From: Clostridia bacterium
GTDB taxonomy: Bacteria; Bacillota; Clostridia; Oscillospirales; Acutalibacteraceae
Length of the DNA: 5,801 bases
Direction of reading: 5' to 3'
NCBI GenBank assembly: GCA_900755895.1
Contig: CAAEIG010000215.1
Coordinates: 1-5,801 of the forward strand
Shown: positions 1 through 5,372 of the stretch, one piece after another
Layout: each line of letters begins with the position of its first letter
Numbering within the stretch: the first letter of the stretch is position 1
Made by a program: the position numbers and the translations under genes
Notes under the pieces: generated by a model
The model's input: only the letters and a program-made list of their open reading frames with translations
Told to the model about the DNA's origin: nothing
Databases searched by the model: none

Positions 1-381
1 GACGGCTACACCGGCATCGGCGGCTTTGGCTACTGCCACTATCTGTTCGTCACCGACAACAGCCCCCTGCCCTGGACCGCCTGCGCCTTCATCGCCTACA
101 TGACCTGCACCGCCGACGGCTTCTCCGCCTGGGGCAAGGATATCGGCGGCTACTCCTCCAACCCCCTGGTGGCCGAGGAAAATGAGGAGATCTATCACCA
201 TCAGACCGGCGGCATGGCTGAGGATGGCACCACCGTGGAGTTCGCCGCCCTCAACGACCACGGCTATGACTGGTGGACCACCGACGGCCAGCTGGTGCTG
301 GAAGATCCGGAGTACTGCGCCTCCGTGGCCTTCACCGTGGGCAGCTGGATCGAGATGCTGGACCGCTACACGGCCGGCTGA
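1..381 (+). CDS. ABC transporter extracellular solute-binding protein, C-terminal 126 residues (5' end outside window)
   Basis: The frame is open from base 1 and ends at TGA 379-381, giving 126 residues; the signal peptide and N-terminal lobe lie upstream of the window. The visible part is soluble, acidic and rich in Gly, Tyr and Trp (for example GGFGYCHYLF and HGYDWWTTDG) with no membrane segment. It ends in a short helix-like stretch (SWIEMLDRY), as expected for the second lobe of a periplasmic-type binding protein. The main reason for the call is position: it lies directly upstream of a fused permease and an ATPase on the same strand, the usual order in Fe(III)-type and related importers. 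The protein would be a lipid-anchored, cell-surface receptor that captures substrate and delivers it to the permease. The substrate is unknown, and no motif seen here separates iron from polyamine, thiamine or phosphonate. Codon use matches the downstream genes. Confidence 0.66.
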   Translation, partial: DGYTGIGGFGYCHYLFVTDNSPLPWTACAFIAYMTCTADGFSAWGKDIGGYSSNPLVAEENEEIYHHQTGGMAEDGTTVEFAALNDHGYDWWTTDGQLVLEDPEYCASVAFTVGSWIEMLDRYTAG

Positions 382-404
382 GTTGCCGCGCACGCTGCAT
401 TCTC

Positions 405-438
405 GGCGCCCTTGGAGCCCCCGGTGTCCAAGGGCGCC
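405..438 (+). promoter_or_regulatory. Intercistronic stem-loop between binding-protein and permease genes
   Basis: A perfect inverted repeat: GGCGCCCTTGGA at 405-416 and its exact reverse complement TCCAAGGGCGCC at 427-438, separated by a 10-base loop. It lies 24 bases after the binding-protein stop and about 37 bases before the permease ribosome binding site. The downstream bases (CCTCCATTTC) lack a T-run, so it is not a standard intrinsic terminator. In many importer operons a hairpin here protects the binding-protein mRNA or causes partial termination, so that the receptor outnumbers the membrane parts. That role is inferred for this case. Confidence 0.6.
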
Positions 439-488
439 CCTCCATTTCAGCCCCTCTGCCCTGACCTCTGGCAGAAAGGAGAGATTTT

Positions 489-2315
489 ATGGCTTCAACC
501 CCCCTCCAGGTAAGCACATCTGTTGTGCGGCGCAATAAGATCAAGACCTTTTTCTCCAAGCCCTACAACGTGATCCTGGTTCTGATGGGCCTTGTCCTTA
601 CGGTCACCACAGTGGCCCCCATTGTGGCCATCGTGGAGGATACCTTCAAAATCCACCCGGGCACCATCGATGCCCACCTCACCGGACAGGTTTCCGGCTA
701 TACCCTGGTGAACTACATCGACTTGTTTACCAGCAGCTTGGCCCGGACCAACCTGTGGGAGCCCCTGTGGAACACCGTCCTGCTGGCGGTGGGCACCTGT
801 GTGGTGTCCATCCTGTTCGGCGGCCTGTTCGCCTTCCTGATCACCCGGACCAATCTGGCCTGGCGGAAGTATTTGAGCTCCATTTTCATTTTCCCCTACA
901 TCATGCCCCAGTGGACCCTGGCCGTGGTGTGGCAGCACATGTTCAATTCCAATGCTGTGACGGGAACTTCCAACGGTCTTCTGGCTGCCACGCTCGGCAT
1001 TGAGATGCCCGCCTGGTGGTGCCTGGGGCTGTTCCCCAGCGTGGTGGTGCTGGGTCTCCACTACGCCCCCTTCGCCTATATCCTGATCGGCGGCATTTTC
1101 CGGAATATGGACGCGAATCTGGAGGAGGCAGCCACCATCCTGGACACTCCAAAGTGGAAGATTATGTTCCGGGTGACCCTCCCCATGGTGAAGCCCGCCA
1201 TTTTGTCCACCATTCTGCTGGTGTTCGGCAGCTCCATGGGCAGCTACCCGGTGCCCCATTATTTGAATCTGACCACCCTGGCCACAAAATACGTGTCCAT
1301 GAACTCCAAATACACCGGCGAGGCCAGCATCCTGGCCATCATCATGATGATCTTCGGCGTGGCCATCATGCTGCTCAACCAGCTGAGCCTCCAGAGCCGA
1401 AAAAACTACACCACCGTCACCGGAAAATCCGGGCAAATCTCCAAGATCAACCTGGGCCGGGTGGGCAAATATGTCATTGCCCTGGTGCTGGTCGTGGTGA
1501 CCTTTTTCACCAGCATCTTCCCCATCGTCTCCTTCGCCTTTGAGACCTTTCTCCCCAACCCCGGCGACTACTCCTTCCTGTACACCGGGGACACAGACAA
1601 CCTGACCACCAAATGGTGGGTCACCGACGAGAACATCACCGAGAACGGCATGTACGGCCAGAAGGGCATCCTCCACAACGACACCATCTGGCGCGCCTTC
1701 AAGGGGACCATCTGGGTGTCCGTGTGCTGTTCCCTGCTGGCGGGCACCATCGGCACCATGATCGGCTACGCCGTGTCCAAAAACCGACGAAGCAAGCTGG
1801 CCAACTATGTAAACTCAGTGGCTTTTCTGCCCTACCTGATGCCCTCCATTGCCGTGGGCGTGGCCTTTTTTATCCTGTTCTCCAACCAATACATCAATCT
1901 GTTCAACACCTACACCCTGCTGATCATTGTGGGCACCATCAAGTACATCCCCTTTGCCAGCCGAAGCTCTCTGAATTCCATGCTCCAGCTGTCCGGGGAG
2001 ATCGAGGAGTCTGCCATGATCCTGAACATCCCCTGGGTCAAGCGCATGACCCGCATCATCATTCCCATTCAGAAGTCCTCCATTATCAGCGGCTATCTGC
2101 TCCCCTTTATGACCTGCCTGCGGGAGCTGTCCCTGTTCATGCTGCTGTGTACCCAGGGCTTCATCCTGGCCACCACCCTGGACTACTTCGACGAGATGGG
2201 TCTGTACGCCTTCTCCAGCGGCATCAATCTGATTTTGATTATCACCATTCTGGTGTGCAACACCCTGGTGAACAAGATCACCGGGGCCAGCCTGGACAAG
2301 GGAATAGGAGGTTAA
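489..2315 (+). CDS. Fused two-module ABC transporter permease (FbpB/SfuB-like)
   Basis: A 608-residue integral membrane protein with two BPD_transp_1-type permease halves in one chain; it would form the whole transmembrane channel of the importer. By eye there are about 12 hydrophobic segments: near residues 27-48, 95-117, 129-149, 178-203, 237-257 and 279-299 in the first half, and 326-350, 406-428, 437-464, 473-490, 530-555 and 576-598 in the second. Each half carries an EAA-type ATPase-docking loop: EEAATILDTPKWK...LP at 212-232 and EESAMILNIPWVK...IP at 506-526. The usual glycine of that motif is replaced by D219 and N513. A long, aromatic outer loop (about 352-405) lies between segments 7 and 8. 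The start at 489 is set by AAAGGAGA at 475-482, about 6 bases upstream. Fused permeases of this plan are typical of Fe(III)-type transporters (SfuB about 530 aa), and this one is somewhat longer. The substrate is not determined. Confidence 0.9.
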   Translation: MASTPLQVSTSVVRRNKIKTFFSKPYNVILVLMGLVLTVTTVAPIVAIVEDTFKIHPGTIDAHLTGQVSGYTLVNYIDLFTSSLARTNLWEPLWNTVLLAVGTCVVSILFGGLFAFLITRTNLAWRKYLSSIFIFPYIMPQWTLAVVWQHMFNSNAVTGTSNGLLAATLGIEMPAWWCLGLFPSVVVLGLHYAPFAYILIGGIFRNMDANLEEAATILDTPKWKIMFRVTLPMVKPAILSTILLVFGSSMGSYPVPHYLNLTTLATKYVSMNSKYTGEASILAIIMMIFGVAIMLLNQLSLQSRKNYTTVTGKSGQISKINLGRVGKYVIALVLVVVTFFTSIFPIVSFAFETFLPNPGDYSFLYTGDTDNLTTKWWVTDENITENGMYGQKGILHNDTIWRAFKGTIWVSVCCSLLAGTIGTMIGYAVSKNRRSKLANYVNSVAFLPYLMPSIAVGVAFFILFSNQYINLFNTYTLLIIVGTIKYIPFASRSSLNSMLQLSGEIEESAMILNIPWVKRMTRIIIPIQKSSIISGYLLPFMTCLRELSLFMLLCTQGFILATTLDYFDEMGLYAFSSGINLILIITILVCNTLVNKITGASLDKGIGG

Positions 2316-2318
2316 ACT

Positions 2319-3962
2319 ATGCCTGAGATTCGATTGGAACACGTGACCAAGCGGTGGGGCAAATTTTACGCGGTGGACGACCTGAGCATGGTCATCCAGG
2401 ACAACGCCTTTGTCACCCTGCTGGGCCCCTCCGGCTGCGGCAAGACCACCACCCTGCGGATGATCGCCGGGCTGGAGACCCCCACCAGCGGCCGCATTAC
2501 CATTGGCGACAAGGTGGTCTTTGACAGCGCCCTGGGCATCAACGTCCCAGCCAGCAAGCGGAAGGTGGGCTTCCTGTTTCAGAACTACGCCCTGTGGCCC
2601 AATATGACCGTCTATGACAACATCGCCTTCGGCCTGAGCAACGTGAAAGAGCCCATGCCCAAGGTGGACTTTGAGGCCAAAAACGCTGCCCGCCTGGCGG
2701 AGATTCTGCAAAAGCCCGACGAGGTGGTGAAGGTCCTGGAGGAGTGCCGGGACAAAAACGGAAAGGTGGATGAGAAGAAGGCCTATCTGAAGCTCATTGA
2801 CGCCTTCACCATCTCCCTGTTTACCGCCAAAAAACTCTTTGCCTACCATGTGGAGAGCGGCAAGGACCTGTCCGGGGAGATCACCGCCCTCCAGGCCAAG
2901 GCGGAGGGAGCCCGAAAGAGCGCCCAGGCCGGCGGCGGGGAGCTGAATGAGAACTTCGAGCTGGTGAAAAACGGCCAGGTGGTCACCGAGGTCCGGAAGA
3001 TGACCAAGGAGGAGATCGACCTGACGGTGCGCCGGGTATCCCGCATCGTAAAGATTGGCATGTTTATGGACCGCTACCCCGCAGAACTGTCCGGCGGCCA
3101 GCAACAGCGGGTGGCCATTGCCCGCACCCTAGCCCCCGAGCCCTCGGTGCTCTTTATGGACGAGCCCTTGAGCAACCTGGACGCCAAGCTGCGCCTGGAG
3201 ATGCGCTATGAGCTGCAGCGCCTCCACCTGGAGACCGGTTCCACCTTCGTCTACGTCACCCACGACCAGATGGAGGCCATGACCCTGGCCACCCAGATCT
3301 GCCTCATTGACAACGGGGTGCTCCAACAGTACGACGCCCCCCTCACCGTATACCACCAGCCCAGCAACTTGTTTGTGGCCGACTTTGTGGGCAACCCCTC
3401 CATCAACTTCGTGGAGGCCAGTGGGGAGCAGCAGGAGGACGGGTCTGTGGCCCTCACCCTCTTCCGGAACCGCCGGGCCAGATTCCGCCCGGCCCGGCCG
3501 CTGGACCTGAAGAGCTGGTTCCAGGCGCGGGACCGGGAGGCCCAGGAGCGGGCGGAGCTTCGCCGGAAGCAGGCCGCCGACAAAAACTACGTGGAGAAGG
3601 GCAACAAGGACGAGGTGTTCCGCTACCACATCGCCAAGGTGGTGGAGGAGGACGACTCTCTTCAGGAGGAGCCCGTGCTCACCAATCAGGACCTGGTGCT
3701 GGGGGTACGGCCGGAGTTTTTGGACATCGAGGACTCCGGCAGCCTGGACGGGGAGATCTACGGCGCCATGCCTACCGGCATGGAGTCCACCATCAAGGTG
3801 CGGGTGGATGACTTCCTCCTCACCGGCGTGGTGTTCGGGAGCACCCTGTTTTCCCTGGGGGCCAAGGTGCGCCTGAACATCTCCAGCGACAATATCATGC
3901 TCTTTGACCGGCAGAGCGGCCGGTGCATCACCCAGGGCAGCCTGGAATTCCTCCAAGTGTGA
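2319..3962 (+). CDS. ABC transporter ATP-binding protein with large insertion before the signature motif
   Basis: The 547-residue cytoplasmic ATPase of the importer; MalK/PotA/FbpC relatives are usually about 340-380 aa. All catalytic motifs are present: Walker A GPSGCGKT (36-43), Q-loop FQNYALWP with Q88, signature LSGGQQQR (257-264), Walker B VLFMDEP (277-283), D-loop SNLDAK, and switch histidine H315 in YVTHDQMEA. The C-terminal part (about 355-547) resembles the OB-fold/TOBE regulatory region, with the conserved-type phrase LGVRPEFLDI at 461-470. Two expansions explain the extra length: about residues 112-226, between Q-loop and signature motif, and about 383-450, a basic then acidic charged stretch in the TOBE region. 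The ATP site looks active. AGGAGG at 2306-2311, inside the end of the permease gene, serves the ATG 3 bases after the permease stop, so the two genes are probably translationally coupled. The substrate is unknown. Confidence 0.93.
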   Translation: MPEIRLEHVTKRWGKFYAVDDLSMVIQDNAFVTLLGPSGCGKTTTLRMIAGLETPTSGRITIGDKVVFDSALGINVPASKRKVGFLFQNYALWPNMTVYDNIAFGLSNVKEPMPKVDFEAKNAARLAEILQKPDEVVKVLEECRDKNGKVDEKKAYLKLIDAFTISLFTAKKLFAYHVESGKDLSGEITALQAKAEGARKSAQAGGGELNENFELVKNGQVVTEVRKMTKEEIDLTVRRVSRIVKIGMFMDRYPAELSGGQQQRVAIARTLAPEPSVLFMDEPLSNLDAKLRLEMRYELQRLHLETGSTFVYVTHDQMEAMTLATQICLIDNGVLQQYDAPLTVYHQPSNLFVADFVGNPSINFVEASGEQQEDGSVALTLFRNRRARFRPARPLDLKSWFQARDREAQERAELRRKQAADKNYVEKGNKDEVFRYHIAKVVEEDDSLQEEPVLTNQDLVLGVRPEFLDIEDSGSLDGEIYGAMPTGMESTIKVRVDDFLLTGVVFGSTLFSLGAKVRLNISSDNIMLFDRQSGRCITQGSLEFLQV

Positions 3963-4133
3963 GGACCGGATGGGAACCACTCAGATAAAGCCTGACCCTC
4001 CGGGCGAATGGCACAGTCCGCCTATTCTCTTCGAAACAGGATGAAATCATGAGGAAAGACCTATATCACAAATTTCGAGTTTTAGGATATTCTATGTACA
4101 CTTTGTTTCTGCAATTGTATTGACAAAGAATAC
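3963..4133. other. AT-richer intergenic spacer between the transporter operon and the recombinase remnant
   Basis: No convincing gene is seen here. From about 4040 the composition becomes much more AT-rich than the flanking genes. Two tiny + strand frames exist, 3970-4044 and 4049-4123, each 24 codons; neither has a good ribosome binding site or a recognisable product. No T-run terminator directly follows the ATPase stop. The next hairpin begins at 4134, so the operon transcript may run to it. The change in composition suggests the boundary of an inserted or eroded segment. Confidence 0.5.
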
Positions 4134-4165
4134 CCGGCGGGGCACTGCCCCGCCGGTATATTTTA
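4134..4165. terminator. GC-rich hairpin terminator, probably bidirectional
   Basis: CCGGCGGGGC (4134-4143) pairs perfectly with GCCCCGCCGG (4147-4156) around a 3-base loop. With C4133 bulged, 4130-4132 (ATA) can add pairs to 4157-4159 (TAT). On the + strand the stem is followed by TATATTTTA (4157-4165), a fair U-tract. On the - strand it is followed by GGTATTCTTTGTC, a weaker one. It lies immediately past the - strand recombinase stop (4163-4165) and 171 bases past the ATPase stop, so it can end transcripts from both sides. Confidence 0.75.
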
Positions 4166-4564
4166 TAGCTCTGTCAGTTTCCTGGCGGCCTCCTGCATTT
4201 GCCGCAAATCAGTCTTGATGTAGAAATTGAGAGTCGTACTTGTGTTGACGTGGCCTAAAATCTGTTGAACACTCTGAATATCGGCCCCGTTGCCTAAAAG
4301 CAGGGTGGCGCAGCTGTGCCGCAGGTCGTGGGGAGAGAGGTCGGGCAGATCATGGGTTTTCATAAACCGCTTGACACGGCGGGTCACAGCGTTGGGGTCC
4401 CTGGCCTTGAAAATACCCCGCCTCGCCGGAAAAAATGAAGCTGTCTGCGAGGACAGCGCCGGGATTTTCCCGTTTTCGCCTCTGCCTATTTCCCTGCGGG
4501 GCTTCACGGTCAAGCGGGTCATTGCCCCCCAGGACGTCACCACTCCCGAGGACGAGACACGCAT
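4163..4564 (-). pseudogene. Tyrosine recombinase/integrase, C-terminal catalytic remnant
   Basis: The frame encodes 133 residues, of which about the last 80-90 (4163 to roughly 4440) match a phage-type tyrosine recombinase. Catalytic elements visible: SPHDLRHSCATLL with H79 and R82, LGH with H105, and nucleophile Y115 in TLNFYIKTD. The N-terminal core-binding domain and the first catalytic arginine are missing; family members are normally about 300-400 aa. The first ~40 residues (about 4445-4564) look non-homologous and are antisense to a better + strand coding tail, so the true breakpoint probably lies near 4440-4490. No credible ribosome binding site or start supports a functional short protein. 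The family cuts and joins DNA at attachment sites; this copy lacks parts needed for that. It marks a decayed mobile element. The protein family is clear, the breakpoint is not. Confidence 0.8.
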
Positions 4565-4616
4565 CCGGACATGCGTCCAGGAGGTAGATCAGCTCTGGGC
4601 TGATATGCAGGCGTAA
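4480..4616 (+). pseudogene. Orphan C-terminal coding tail upstream of alr fragment
   Basis: The + strand frame ending at TAA 4614-4616 gives a plausible protein end: VKRVIAPQDVTTPEDETRIR followed by a helix ending VDQLWADMQA. Codons mostly end in G or C, like the real genes of the window. It stops 16 bases before the alr start, the spacing expected inside an operon. Upstream of about 4480 the frame becomes antisense to the recombinase remnant and is not believable, so the 5' part of the gene appears to have been lost. The charged terminal helix would fit the end of a soluble or binding protein, but I do not recognise the family. The left boundary is approximate. Confidence 0.35.
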
Positions 4617-4632
4617 GCGGGAAGGATCAGCC

Positions 4633-4980
4633 ATGAACCACTGGCCTGCCTACATAGAAGTGGATCTGAACCAGGTCCGGCATAACGTGAAGGAGATCCG
4701 CCGCCGCATCGGGCCGGAGGTCACCCTGATGCTGGTGGTCAAAGTGGACGCCTATGGCCACGGGGCCCCCGCCGTGGCCCGGGCGGTCCTGGAGGCCGGG
4801 GCAGAGCAGCTGGGTGTGGCCTGTGTGGACGAGGCCGCCGCCCTGCGGGTGGCTGGGATCACCTGCCCCATCCTGATCGTGGGGCTGGCCTTTCCCAAGG
4901 CTAGTGTTGAAATTAAGCCCCCCGCGTCCGAAAATGCGATGCTGTTAACAATGAATATGGCAGCAGATCAGGCCGCCTAA
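4633..4980 (+). pseudogene. alr: Alanine racemase, N-terminal fragment (truncated)
   Basis: The intact enzyme is a PLP-dependent racemase that converts L-alanine to D-alanine for peptidoglycan. The first ~88 residues match its barrel start: WPAYIEVDLNQVRHNV at 4-19, the PLP-lysine motif VVKVDAYGHG with K37, LGVACVDEAAALR at 60-72, and GITCPILIVG at 75-84. Usual length is about 370-390 aa, so most of the barrel and the whole C-terminal domain with the catalytic tyrosine are missing. After about P88 (base 4896) the frame continues for 27 unrelated codons to TAA 4978-4980, consistent with a recombination or insertion breakpoint. The start is supported by AAGGA at 4622-4626. The motif has V38 where most alanine racemases have alanine (VVKADAYGHG). 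The fragment cannot be an active racemase. It could derive from a racemase of the same fold with another amino-acid substrate. Confidence 0.85.
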
Positions 4981-5050
4981 ATGATAACAGTTGGATAATT
5001 GTGCGCCGTACCACTGGCTATTTCTGTTTTCTGTGGTATGTTGTGTCGTT

Positions 5051-5060
5051 AGAAAGGAGG
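5051..5060 (+). promoter_or_regulatory. Strong ribosome binding site for the DUF6809-like gene
   Basis: AGAAAGGAGG lies 8 bases before ATG 5069-5071 and is close to the full anti-Shine-Dalgarno complement. It fixes this start rather than the upstream in-frame TTG at 4991 or the alternative frame beginning at GTG 5001. Confidence 0.75.
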
Positions 5061-5068
5061 CGACACAC

Positions 5069-5372
5069 ATGCGAGACACTCCGGAAAATCTGTACCTTGG
5101 AAAGATCACCCCCAACGAACAAGACGTCACACCTGGCTCGGTTCTGGCAGACGCTATGGACCGTGCGGAACAGTGCGAGGAGAAGCTCACCGCCCGGCTG
5201 GAGGTGGGAGGAGAAAACCCTGCTGCTCCGGCTCCTCAATGCGGAAAATGAGATCAGCAGCACCATGGCTCTGGAGAACTTCATCCTGGGTTTCCGGCTG
5301 GGGATGAGAACCGCTATGGAGTCCCTGGACGAGGACGACGGTAGCCTGACGATGTATCGGGAGGAGAGATGA
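5069..5372 (+). pseudogene. DUF6809-like small protein, interrupted by a one-base frameshift
   Basis: The first frame from ATG 5069 starts MRDTPENLYLGKITPNEQ and runs to a stop at 5249-5251. The next frame carries on the same protein: EEKTLLLRLLNAENEIS, then LENFILGFRLGMRTAMESL, stopping at TGA 5370-5372. Removing one G from GGG at 5206-5208 joins them into one 100-residue protein, reading LEV then EEKTLL. The joined product has the hallmarks, recalled from the family, of DUF6809 proteins of Clostridia: an N-terminal LYxGxI..E element, a central helix with CEEKL, and a C-terminal ENFIxGFRLG block. It is soluble and mostly helical, and its function is unknown. The start is backed by the strong ribosome site at 5051-5060. 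The frameshift could be a true mutation, a base-calling error or, less likely, recoding. The stop overlaps the start of the next gene. Confidence 0.72.

Noticed and set aside
495..1676. Long - strand open frame (393 codons) opposite the permease
   Set aside because: It is a mirror of the GC-rich permease codons, rich in Gly, His, Gln and Asp with no domain pattern. The + strand protein has clear membrane segments and EAA motifs.
1815..3104. Long - strand open frame (429 codons) spanning the permease and ATPase genes
   Set aside because: It crosses two well-supported + strand genes and is low-complexity Gly/Leu/His/Gln-rich, a typical antisense shadow in GC-rich DNA.
3129..3980. - strand open frame (283 codons) opposite the ATPase 3' half
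   Set aside because: It lies opposite the Walker B, switch histidine and TOBE regions and has no family features of its own.
3970..4123. Two 24-codon + strand frames (3970-4044 and 4049-4123) after the ATPase gene
   Set aside because: They are very short, lack good ribosome binding sites and have no recognisable product. The region looks like eroded spacer.
4120..4162. TTGACA at 4120-4125 followed by TATATT at 4157-4162, resembling a promoter
   Set aside because: The spacing of 31 bases is far from 17, and the second box is part of the terminator hairpin tail.
4942..4990. Short inverted repeat CTGTTA (4942-4947) and TAACAG (4985-4990) near the alr breakpoint as a recombinase core site
   Set aside because: Only 6 bp pair over a long spacer, which is expected by chance, and no second copy was found elsewhere in the window.
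5014..5042. Possible extended -10 promoter (TGGTATGTT at 5034-5042) before the DUF6809-like gene
   Set aside because: The -10 box matches only 4 of 6 and the -35 box CTGGCT (5014-5019) 3 of 6. It is suggestive but too weak to list as a feature.
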